Shown piece after piece: positions 43,874-51,029 of a stretch of DNA of 64,000 bases. The stretch spans positions 61,011 through 125,010 of the forward strand of contig PERL01000010.1 of assembly GCA_002928735.1 (NCBI GenBank), in the 5' to 3' direction. The stretch comes from Hyphomicrobium sp. (GTDB taxonomy: Bacteria > Pseudomonadota > Alphaproteobacteria > Rhizobiales > Hyphomicrobiaceae). The position numbers were made by a program, and so were the translations under genes. Each line of letters starts with the position of its first letter. Position 1 is the first letter of the stretch. Below the pieces are notes generated by a model. It did no database searches and was not told the origin of the DNA. It saw nothing but the letters and a program-made list of their open reading frames with translations.

Positions 43874-44258
43874 GGCGGAGCGCTCCCGATGCGCTGGGCA
43901 GGTTTTGTGAGCAGTACGCGCGCGCACAATGGGTGCCCAAATTAAAATTGGGAAAAATGGGAAAATAGGTGCGCGCGCGGGGATCCTTCACCCTTCAACA
44001 CTAATCCAAAGAACCGCGCCGCAGGCATTACCGGTCAAGTTACCGGAGAATCTAGAGGTCTATAGGCGGTCTATAAGGAGTAGAGGGGCAAATGACCGTG
44101 ACCGCTGGCGGACCAGTCAGTTAGCAGCCGCGCAACCGGAACAGGCGATTAGAGAAAAATTTTGCCCGCAGCGCAACTCGTAGTAGCGTCTGCAACGTGT
44201 GCATATTCCCGCTGTGTGCGTTGGTCCGTTTGATCTGGATATCAAAGGAATCGACGCC
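43874..44258. other. AT-rich regulatory or origin-like region
   Basis: 385 bp without a gene. It contains a perfect 11-bp inverted repeat of alternating CG (43917-43927 and 43969-43979) flanking an AT-rich 41-bp segment, and further on the repeated element GGTCTATA (44057 and 44069 region). It could be the island's replication origin or a control region. Confidence 0.45.
43917..43979. repeat. 11-bp inverted repeat around AT-rich spacer
   Basis: CGCGCGCGCAC (43917-43927) and its exact complement GTGCGCGCGCG (43969-43979). The 41-bp spacer is about two-thirds A/T, with runs such as AAATTAAAATT, unlike its GC-rich surroundings. Confidence 0.6.
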
Positions 44259-44609
44259 ATGAGCAATCGAGGGGGATATCGCCCCAACGCCGGCCGCAAG
44301 AAAGGCAGCGTTGCCAGCCATAGGAAGCTCGCCAACGAGGCCACGGTCCGAGCGATCGGCGAGGGAATGACTCCGCTCGAGTACCTGCTGAACATCATGC
44401 GCAATGTCACCGAGGACGCGGATCGCCGGCTAGATGCTGCGAAAGCGGCTGCTCCGTACGTTCACCCGCGCCTCTCTTCGCTGGCAGTCGAGAAGGACCC
44501 TGGCAATCGCGCCATAACTGAGCTCTCCGACGAAGAGCTTTACGCGATGCTGGGGCATTTGAAAGAGATTGTCGGCACGGACGACGACGAGCAGCAGACC
44601 AGCCATTAG
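44259..44609 (+). CDS. Phage terminase small subunit-like protein
   Basis: A 116-aa protein starting with a basic GGYRPNAGRKKG segment, then MTPLEYLLNIMRN and AAKAAAPYVHPRLSSLAVE, a pattern shared with short phage proteins annotated as terminase small subunits. The acidic tail (EEIVGT and DDDE region) is common too. There is no large terminase nearby, so a packaging-redirecting role as in phage satellites is possible but inferred. ATG at 44259 begins the conserved part. Confidence 0.6.
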   Translation: MSNRGGYRPNAGRKKGSVASHRKLANEATVRAIGEGMTPLEYLLNIMRNVTEDADRRLDAAKAAAPYVHPRLSSLAVEKDPGNRAITELSDEELYAMLGHLKEIVGTDDDEQQTSH

Positions 44610-44834
44610 GGTCTAAAGTAGAGAGAAGTAGATGAATTCCCGCGCTGGTGCGCTGCCCTGATACTGCTTGAAATTTTCTGAGACTGGCTGTGAATACAGT
44701 GGAAAAATCGCAGGGCGCTTTGTGCTGGCCGCGAAACACTTCAAGCTACAAGCGCGGCTAGGTTAGCTCCCGAAAAGTCGGCACTCCACCGGCCTGCCGC
44801 GGTTTTATCGTGGAGGGCGCATGGAGAGCGTCGG

Positions 44835-45668
44835 ATGGCCCATAGCTCGCAGAAACAGCTTCGTCGGCATGACCGGTCAACAAGCGTTGCACCAATAGCC
44901 AAAGAACCGGGGAGCATCCTTGATCGGATGATCGAGGCTCAAGCAGAGCCAGAACCGCTCGTCAAACTGTCAGACGATCCGGAACGGCCAGGTTGCCAAA
45001 AAGTAGATGTTAGCACCTTCATCGCAGCGGTCGCACACCAATACTACTCTAGCGACCCTGCCAAAAAGCTGAGCGCCATGAGAAATGCGCTTTCTGTGAT
45101 GGCATTGGATTATCACGAGCTCACACACTGGCGCGTCGACCCAATCTTAACGCGGCTAATCACCGATATCGTCAGCATGCTCGAAGATATGGGAGAGCAC
45201 GCTAAGCACCCCCTCGTTAAGTTTGCCAGTGGCCCGGGGCGTCGTGGAAACAGACCCTCGTCGGCCTATCTCAAAGACGCTAAAGCCGCTTTGGGGGCAG
45301 CCGTTGAGGTGCGTCACCAGTATGCAACCAAATTTTTACAAGAGCCTGACCAGAAAACGGTAACAGCAGCATGTGCGTGGGTGTTGCAAAAGGCAAAAGC
45401 ACGGCTCTCCAGAAGCCGTCTTTCAATCGATGACATCTTCTCAAGCGGAGAATGGCGCAAAACTACCGCCGAGCGAAGTGAGCAAAAAGGCAGGTCAGGG
45501 GATCGAACAGATCGCCTCGAGGATTTCAGACGCCAGCAACTCAGCGGTGGCCAGTGGTCTTATCAATTGGCCTGGGTTCGGCACAACAACGACCCGGATG
45601 ATCACCTAGCTTTTCTTGAACGACTGCTGGACTGCGTAGCTGACCGCGCTTTCCAGGCAAAGCCGTGA
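44835..45668 (+). CDS. Hypothetical island protein, 277 aa
   Basis: A 277-aa protein without recognised domains. It is helical and charged; the middle (VDVSTFIAAVAHQYYSSDP) and the stretch LITDIVSMLEDMGEHAKHP look like folded helices, and the C-terminus (WSYQLAWVRHNNDPDDHLAF) is aromatic-rich. Codon use is less GC-biased than in the core genes, fitting acquired DNA. Its position between a terminase-like gene and alpA may mean regulation or cargo. Confidence 0.65.
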   Translation: MAHSSQKQLRRHDRSTSVAPIAKEPGSILDRMIEAQAEPEPLVKLSDDPERPGCQKVDVSTFIAAVAHQYYSSDPAKKLSAMRNALSVMALDYHELTHWRVDPILTRLITDIVSMLEDMGEHAKHPLVKFASGPGRRGNRPSSAYLKDAKAALGAAVEVRHQYATKFLQEPDQKTVTAACAWVLQKAKARLSRSRLSIDDIFSSGEWRKTTAERSEQKGRSGDRTDRLEDFRRQQLSGGQWSYQLAWVRHNNDPDDHLAFLERLLDCVADRAFQAKP

Positions 45669-45745
45669 AAGTTTTTTAATTGGACGAATTAGACAACCGT
45701 CCCAAACGGTACCGTGCCTTCCATCGCCAACCGTGAGAGGTTTCG

Positions 45746-45973
45746 ATGGATCGCACACCGACTACCAACCAAGCTGCAACAGCAGGCTTTAGCCTCGATC
45801 GCCTTCTGACACTTCAAGAAGTGCGGCTCGCAACCACCTTTGGCCGATCAACCATCTACCGACTGGTGGATGCAGGCGATTTTCCGAGGCCAATTAAGAT
45901 TGGCCCTAACCGCATCGCTTGGAAGTCATCATCAATAGCTGAGTGGATGGCCCACCGTCCGCTCGCCGCTTAG
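45746..45973 (+). CDS. alpA: AlpA-family DNA-binding regulator
   Basis: A 75-aa protein with the AlpA/excisionase winged-helix pattern: LLTLQEVRLATTFGRSTIYR, then DAGDFPRPIKIGPNRIAWK and SSIAEWMAHRP. AlpA proteins in phage islands activate excision or early genes; here it precedes the replication-type genes. GAGAGG about 10 nt upstream of the ATG is the probable ribosome site. Confidence 0.85.
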   Translation: MDRTPTTNQAATAGFSLDRLLTLQEVRLATTFGRSTIYRLVDAGDFPRPIKIGPNRIAWKSSSIAEWMAHRPLAA

Positions 45974-45984
45974 CCCAAAGAAAA

Positions 45985-46015
45985 AGGCCCCGCCCGGGCA
46001 AACGGTGCGGAGCCT
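45985..46015 (-). terminator. Possible minus-strand terminator
   Basis: AGGCCCCGC (45985-45993) pairs with GCGGAGCCT (46007-46015) with one G-T. Read on the minus strand it ends in CCTTTTTC. No minus-strand gene precedes it, so its purpose is unclear; it may limit antisense transcription. Confidence 0.4.
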
Positions 46016-46082
46016 CAAATCATCGTGTGGACGCTCTTTATGTACTGCGTACCTCCGCCAAAAACAAGGCGGGAGCGTCCTA

Positions 46083-46319
46083 ATGGACCAGAAAGGTACG
46101 CCAGTGAACATCATTCTGAAAGCAGCGCTCGATGCGCGCAACACGCCGCTTACAGCAGCCATTGTGCTCGCACACCCGATCTCGCAAACCCTAGAGCGCA
46201 AATCAGTCGCGCGCATATACGATCTCGCTTATGGCGGTGCGCTAGAGTCCCGAGTTGATGGCGCCTTCATACATTTGGTCGGTTCGGCAGCTCTGGCTCT
46301 CGATGAGGTCAGCGCATGA
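46083..46319 (+). CDS. Small hypothetical island protein
   Basis: A 78-aa protein (ATG 46083 directly after CGTCCTA) that overlaps the next gene by 4 bp (ATGA). It contains a helical stretch NIILKAALDARNTPLTAAIV and no known motif. Position and coupling suggest a role with the HTH protein. Function is unknown. Confidence 0.6.
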   Translation: MDQKGTPVNIILKAALDARNTPLTAAIVLAHPISQTLERKSVARIYDLAYGGALESRVDGAFIHLVGSAALALDEVSA

Positions 46320-47050
46320 GCAACGCTGCCCTCAAGTACGTTCGAACGATGGAAAGCCAGCTGTCCTCCGCAGAGCGGGCGCTCCTATGGCCGATCGCAG
46401 ATGCCGCGAATAATCACACATGGGAGAGCCGCTTCAGCCGCAAGACGCTCGCAAAGCTGACCGGACTATCAGAAGCCACCGTCAAGCGCGCGCTGAGCCG
46501 TCTCGAGGAGCGGGGAATGATCCGCCGTACGCCGCGCATGAAAGGTCGAGTGCAGCTTCCCAATATCGTCGCGATCGTTAAACCGGAATGCGTCGACAGC
46601 GCTGATAGCAAGGACACGACCCCGGGGGTCGCTTTGAGCCCCCCTGGGGGTCATCCTGAGCCCCCCCGGGGCTCACAGTGCGCCCCTTATATAGAACCAT
46701 CACTTGAACCATCAGAAGAAGCATCAGCAGAAGCTGCGCCCAGAGTTGATGTGGAAGCCGTCTATGAGCGGGTGATTGCAGCGGCGAACGGCTCGCTAAA
46801 TCCACTCAGCCGCCACATGACAGCAGTGAACGATGTGCTTGGCTGGATCAACGCCGGCGCAGATCTCGAACTCGACATCATCCCGGCGGTCAAGCGGGTG
46901 GCACACCGCAAGCCGCCCGGCTCGATAAAAACCCTCGGCTATTTCGCGGGTGCAGTTGCCGACGAACGCGATCGGCGGCTCAAGGGATTGCCAGCTATCG
47001 CCTCCACAGGGCACAGCGCTCAGCCGCGCGCCCACATGCGGAGGTACTGA
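46316..47050 (+). CDS. Replication-type helix-turn-helix protein
   Basis: A 244-aa protein with an N-terminal winged HTH (TLAKLTGLSEATVKRALSRL, about 43-62), a Pro/Ser/Glu-rich linker with PPGGHPEPPRGS, and a C-terminal helical domain. This layout (HTH_36 plus linker) is common in phage replication initiators and loaders that sit beside a helicase gene, as here. It overlaps the preceding gene by 4 bp and precedes the helicase by 3 bp. Confidence 0.75.
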   Translation: MSNAALKYVRTMESQLSSAERALLWPIADAANNHTWESRFSRKTLAKLTGLSEATVKRALSRLEERGMIRRTPRMKGRVQLPNIVAIVKPECVDSADSKDTTPGVALSPPGGHPEPPRGSQCAPYIEPSLEPSEEASAEAAPRVDVEAVYERVIAAANGSLNPLSRHMTAVNDVLGWINAGADLELDIIPAVKRVAHRKPPGSIKTLGYFAGAVADERDRRLKGLPAIASTGHSAQPRAHMRRY

Positions 47051-47053
47051 GCC

Positions 47054-48265
47054 ATGACCCTTACCCTGCCAACCGCTCGCGGTCTCCAGTTGATCCTTTG
47101 CGGTAGCGACGAGGAGGTCAAGGCCTTCAAAGCCGCTGGACTCAAGTCCATCCGCGTCATCACGGATCCGGCTCAGCTCTATCGCGTGACCGAGACCGGC
47201 TACGAGCTCGACGGACCGTTGAGCGCGTTCGAAACGATCGTTCTCGCGTACCCTCTGCAGGCCGCTCAGCTCCGCAATGATCTCGCAATGCGATTAGGGG
47301 ACCAGCGCTGCCGCTGGCTGAAGTATCCCGCAGACCACCCCAACGCAGTCGCCATTGCTGCGGCCGAGGGCCCAGTGGCGCTCGCAAACCTCGTCGTAAC
47401 CGCCCGCCCCATGTGGACGGACGAGGTCTGCGTCATGTCAGACGTACCGGATCCCACCCCCGAGGAGACATTTGAGACCGGCATCTATGGGCTCGACAAT
47501 CATGGGTTTCGGTTGGTGCGCCCAGCCTTCATGCCGGTCATTGGACCATATGGCTCTGGCAAATCTGTCCTGCTGCGGCAGCTCGCGGTCAACCTCTGGA
47601 GAAAATACCGCTGGCGTACGCTGCTCACCAGCTTTGAGGAGAAGATCAAGCCGCGCTACCAGCGCGATCTCCGCCGACACCTCATTGGCAAGCCGATCGA
47701 AGACTGGACCGAGTATGACGTCGCGCTCGCGGACGGGCAGATCAACCAGGCGTTTCGCTTCCTAAGGCGGCCGCGCGGCGACGTTCTGAACCAACAGCGC
47801 TTGCTCAATCGCATCGAGTACGCCGTCAAGGTCTACGGGGTCGACGTCGTCATCATCGATCCAGTGAACGAGCTCGACCACGAGGCTCCGAAACACCTTT
47901 CGAAAACCGACTATATGGGCCAGTTCATCATGGCCCTGAAGGCCCTGGCCGACGACTACAACCTGCTGATGATAGTGGCGGCCCATCCTCCTAAGGATGG
48001 TGTGGAGAAGCGTCTCTCCAGGGGCAAGATGCTCACGCTCAACGACGGTGCTGACACAGCGCACTGGGGCAACAAAGCAGACATCGGGTGGGCTGTATGG
48101 CGCCCGGATCTAGAGGGTCCGACGTTCCTGCACATCGACAAGCTCAAGGACCACGAGACGATGGGCAAGCCCACGCTCGCCGAGTTGACGCTGGATCCTA
48201 CTCTAAACCAATTCAGTGTGACGCGTATTGGATATGAAATTCTTGGTAGTAATGGAGGTTCCTAA
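47054..48265 (+). CDS. DnaB/Twinkle-like replicative helicase ATPase
   Basis: A 403-aa RecA-fold ATPase. Walker A is GPYGSGKSV (about 161-169), Walker B is VDVVIIDPVNELDHE, and IVAAHPPKDG marks the next motif; the arrangement is that of hexameric phage helicases without a primase part. The N-terminal 130 residues hold a degenerate TOPRIM-like region (FETIVLAYPLQAAQLRN), which suggests a relic or regulatory primase domain. Probably replicates the island after excision. Confidence 0.8.
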   Translation: MTLTLPTARGLQLILCGSDEEVKAFKAAGLKSIRVITDPAQLYRVTETGYELDGPLSAFETIVLAYPLQAAQLRNDLAMRLGDQRCRWLKYPADHPNAVAIAAAEGPVALANLVVTARPMWTDEVCVMSDVPDPTPEETFETGIYGLDNHGFRLVRPAFMPVIGPYGSGKSVLLRQLAVNLWRKYRWRTLLTSFEEKIKPRYQRDLRRHLIGKPIEDWTEYDVALADGQINQAFRFLRRPRGDVLNQQRLLNRIEYAVKVYGVDVVIIDPVNELDHEAPKHLSKTDYMGQFIMALKALADDYNLLMIVAAHPPKDGVEKRLSRGKMLTLNDGADTAHWGNKADIGWAVWRPDLEGPTFLHIDKLKDHETMGKPTLAELTLDPTLNQFSVTRIGYEILGSNGGS

Positions 48266-48268
48266 GTT

Positions 48269-48511
48269 ATGTCACGTCCGACGAACAACCCGGGCGGAAC
48301 ATGGCCTCGTCTGATGAGGGCGCAAACAGCCGCGGCATATGTTGATGAAAGCTCGGTTGAGAGCTTCCTCCGCGCGGTAGGTTCGGCTTATCCTAAACCA
48401 TTGACCATCTCGGGTAAGGGCAAGCGATGGCTGCGGGAAGATCTGGACCAAGCCATAGACCAGCTCAGTGGCCGCGCCTCGCTCGTACACGACGCGGCGG
48501 ACGTTCTATGA
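48269..48511 (+). CDS. Excisionase-like small protein
   Basis: An 80-aa protein that overlaps the integrase start by 4 bp (ATGA). The pattern WPRLMRAQTAAAYVDESSVE, YPKPLTISGKGKRWLREDLD is the usual short gene before alphaproteobacterial phage integrases and resembles a winged-helix Xis. Likely sets the direction of recombination. Function by context. Confidence 0.7.
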   Translation: MSRPTNNPGGTWPRLMRAQTAAAYVDESSVESFLRAVGSAYPKPLTISGKGKRWLREDLDQAIDQLSGRASLVHDAADVL

Positions 48512-49752
48512 AGCCCGCAAGTTGGCCCCGATACATGCTCGCCAAGCACCTGAAAGATGGCCGCACTGGCTATTATTGGAGCCCGCACAAGCGCGACCTA
48601 AAGGCCGGCTGTACTTTACATCGGGAGGCGCTGGGCACCGACTACGGCGCGGCAATCGCAAAAGCGGACCTACTAAACAGACACCTCGATGCATGGAGGG
48701 AGGGACGGGGCGCGCCGATTGATCTCGATCACCGTCCGGGCTATGGCACTCTGAAATGGATGGTAGAGCGCTACAAGCGCAGCCGGGCCTGGGAGAAAGT
48801 TTCCACGCGATCGCGCGGCGATTATGAGCGCATGTTCCGCCTAGTGCTCGACTATCCCACAAAAACCGGCCAGCATCTTGGTGGCTTGCCTGTTGCGGCG
48901 ATGTCAGCGCGAGCCGTGGATAAGCTTTATATCGGATTGCAAACCAGCAAGCGTGTGGAGAAACGGTTACGGACTGCCAATCTGGCAATGACGTGCATGG
49001 CACGCGCCTGGGACGTAGTGCAGCGGCTATATCCGCAATCCGTGCCGGTCCAGAACCCGTTTCGCGGAGTTGAGAAGGACTATGGCAAGGGCACCACACG
49101 GCCGGCGACGCGCGAAGAAGCATATGCGCTGCACGCCGCCTTATTGGAGGCCGGAGAACTCCACTTGGCAGCCGTGCCCTTGATTTGTTTCGAGTGGCAC
49201 CAACGGCCAGAGAACGTGCTTCAAGGCTATTTAACCTGGACGGATTACCGCCCCGCTGAACGGCCAGACACCGTGCGCATCCAGCACCACAAGACGGGAG
49301 AACTGGTGTTGCTTCCGTTATGGGACAACGAAGGGCCGCTGTTTCCTGAACTGACGGCGTATCTTGATAACCTTGAGCGGCTTGGAGTGCCGATCGTCCT
49401 TACGAAATTCAGGGACAAGAACGCTCAACAGGCTCGGCCGTTTAAGCTGCGCGATGCCCGCGCTAAGATTCGGAAGGCTGCGATGAAAGCGAACCTACCA
49501 GCGGATCTGACGCTCGCGGCTTGCAGGCACGGTGGTCTAACCGAATTGGGCAATGCGGAACTGACTGAACAAGGCGTCATGGCCCTCAGCGGCCATAAGA
49601 CCCCACAGGCCGCGCGGCTCTACGTGAAGCGAACCGAGACCCAGCGGGCAACGGCGGCCCGAAGGCGGCGTGCATGGGTCGAAGGAAGCAAGTCTGGAGA
49701 ACAAAACACGCCAGAAAATCAGAATGAGGCAGCTAACGCGAACTCAGAATGA
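48508..49752 (+). CDS. int: Phage-type tyrosine integrase
   Basis: A 414-aa integrase. An N-terminal Arm-DNA-binding part is followed by a core-binding domain (about 80-190) and a catalytic domain: Arg in FEWHQRPENVL, ACRHGGLTELG for the His-x-x-Arg region (altered from the usual HxLR), GHKTPQAA, and Tyr in ARLYVKRT. The C-terminal tail (ending EAANANSE) is duplicated at 50722-50798. It is the integrase nearer the intact tRNA and lies behind the Xis-like gene, so it is the likelier one to act at tRNA-Thr. Confidence 0.9.
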   Translation: MKPASWPRYMLAKHLKDGRTGYYWSPHKRDLKAGCTLHREALGTDYGAAIAKADLLNRHLDAWREGRGAPIDLDHRPGYGTLKWMVERYKRSRAWEKVSTRSRGDYERMFRLVLDYPTKTGQHLGGLPVAAMSARAVDKLYIGLQTSKRVEKRLRTANLAMTCMARAWDVVQRLYPQSVPVQNPFRGVEKDYGKGTTRPATREEAYALHAALLEAGELHLAAVPLICFEWHQRPENVLQGYLTWTDYRPAERPDTVRIQHHKTGELVLLPLWDNEGPLFPELTAYLDNLERLGVPIVLTKFRDKNAQQARPFKLRDARAKIRKAAMKANLPADLTLAACRHGGLTELGNAELTEQGVMALSGHKTPQAARLYVKRTETQRATAARRRRAWVEGSKSGEQNTPENQNEAANANSE

Positions 49753-49919
49753 AAGCTGGCCGCCGTCTAAATCTCTTGCTGTGGCTGGGTGCTGGAATCT
49801 TGCCGGCATCGACACTCGGCACGCAAATGTTGCAGCTTGACGACCGCTTCACTCTCAGCAGCAGACAGACTGCTTTATCAGGTCCAGTTCTGCTTTGGGC
49901 CATAAGCAGAACTGCCCAA

Positions 49920-50606
49920 CTAAGCCGCGCGGAACTTCGAGCATACATTTGCTACGTTTGTAACTTTCCCGTCGAACGGACTTGTAGCGTCTGTGCACAC
50001 ACCGAAATCCAGAAAGCTGAAACTCGCATCCAGGTAAATGAAAGAAGCACACCTCTCACAGCACCCTTGGTTGATTGAGCTTTCTGGTGTCCCCCAGCGT
50101 CGGGCCGTTTCCACCGCATGCATCATGTCAGCCGTATCGGTCTCCCCCGTAGACAGGGAATGTTTTCCGTCATCGATGGTCAAAGCACCATCGCGCGCCT
50201 TGAGGTACTGAGCTTCAGCGAGTTTGACAGCCCATTGAGGGTCTCCAGACAGCGCCGACATCGTTCTAAGCTTTTTGCCATCACCGAAGACAATGCACAG
50301 CTCAATCGGAGGATCGGTTAAGATGATGTCCGATATTTCAAGTCCTTGCAGCTGCTTGATTGCATCTTCGATGCAATGGTTACTGTTCGAACTTCCCGCA
50401 ACAACCTGCTTAGAACTTTCAATCCGCCAATCCCCATCCAGATGGATGCTGTATGCGCCGCACGGGTTTCGACCGCGCGGTTGAAGATCGCCAAGTTCTA
50501 AGAAGATCGCTGCGCCATAGCCTTTCCAAACGTGGGAAAGTCTTTGCCCGATCAACCGGGACATGTGCTTCTTTGCTTCGTCAAGTTCTATTGGCATCAT
50601 CGACAT
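49920..50606 (-). CDS. Hypothetical protein with DUF3027-like C-terminus
   Basis: A 228-aa protein on the opposite strand to the rest of the right half of the island. The N-terminal part (IGQRLSHVWKGYGAAIFLEL, IELCIVFGDGKKLRTM) resembles the DUF6188 type of short beta-rich protein. The C-terminal part (CERCASFIYLDASFSFLDFG, CTDATSPFDGKV) resembles the Cys-containing end of DUF3027. Both comparisons are by pattern only. It sits between the integrase and the duplicated tail, so it looks like inserted cargo. Confidence 0.65.
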   Translation of the reverse strand: MSMMPIELDEAKKHMSRLIGQRLSHVWKGYGAAIFLELGDLQPRGRNPCGAYSIHLDGDWRIESSKQVVAGSSNSNHCIEDAIKQLQGLEISDIILTDPPIELCIVFGDGKKLRTMSALSGDPQWAVKLAEAQYLKARDGALTIDDGKHSLSTGETDTADMMHAVETARRWGTPESSINQGCCERCASFIYLDASFSFLDFGVCTDATSPFDGKVTNVANVCSKFRAA

Positions 50607-50721
50607 CTATCATCTGCGAAGTTTACGGTGAAAGGGGGTCGTAAGTCCGCTTGGGGTCAACAGCACGCGTTGATTTGCCATTTTGCAGGAGGCGGCTCTG
50701 CCTCAGAAAGCGGACGTACGG

Positions 50722-50798
50722 GGTTGAAAAGCAGCAAGACGGGAGAACAAACCACGCTGGAAAGTCAGAATGAGGCAGTTATCACGAAGTCAGAATGA
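50722..50798 (+). pseudogene. Remnant of integrase 3' end
   Basis: About 25 codons reading SSKTGEQTTLESQNEA and VITKSE, alignable with the integrase tail SGEQNTPENQNEA and ANANSE at 49690-49752, with the DNA similar on both sides of the stop too. It lies directly before the right repeat, where the integrase gene would be expected to end. It is a leftover of an earlier or tandem element. Confidence 0.8.
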
Positions 50799-50829
50799 AA
50801 GCTGGTGTCAGACTAAACCTTTGATATTA

Positions 50830-50874
50830 TGGTGCCGGCTGCAGGATTTGAACCTGCGACCCCCTGATTACAAA
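50830..50874. repeat. Right attachment repeat (attR)
   Basis: The 45-bp copy inside the intact tRNA-Thr gene, identical to 40913-40957. It covers the T arm, variable loop, part of the anticodon arm and CCA. Confidence 0.92.
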
Positions 50875-50904
50875 TCAGGTGCACTACCACTGTGCTAAGC
50901 CGGC
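50830..50904 (-). tRNA. tRNA-Thr(TGT)
   Basis: 75 nt on the minus strand with CCA encoded. Acceptor stem GCCGGCT/AGCCGGC (7 bp), D stem GCAC/GTGC, anticodon stem CCTGA/TCAGG with loop TTTGTAA (anticodon TGT, reads ACA), T stem GCAGG/CCTGC with loop TTCAAAT. All arms pair perfectly, so the island insertion left the gene intact. Confidence 0.97.
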
Positions 50905-51029
50905 GTCCGGTGCGTGGCCCGGCCGAATGTCGGCGGACCCAGTGGCCGTGCTTCTACCTGATTGTGGGCCCCGGGCCAAGATGGGAACGGGCCGCCCTCG
51001 ACGGTTCCAGACCCGGGCTGTTTTGGTCT

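Larger units (their letters stand above)
40913..50874. mobile_element. Integrated phage-satellite-like island at tRNA-Thr
   Basis: About 9.9 kb between two perfect 45-bp direct repeats at the 3' end of tRNA-Thr(TGT). Contents in order: tyrosine integrase, small membrane protein, octapeptide-repeat protein, Rap1a-like protein, zinc-ribbon protein, terminase-small-like protein, unknown 277-aa protein, AlpA, small protein, HTH protein, DnaB-like helicase, Xis-like protein, second integrase, a DUF3027-like gene and a fragment of an integrase tail. There are no capsid, tail or large-terminase genes, so it is not a complete prophage; AlpA, helicase and a terS-like gene recall phage-inducible islands. 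Confidence 0.9.
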
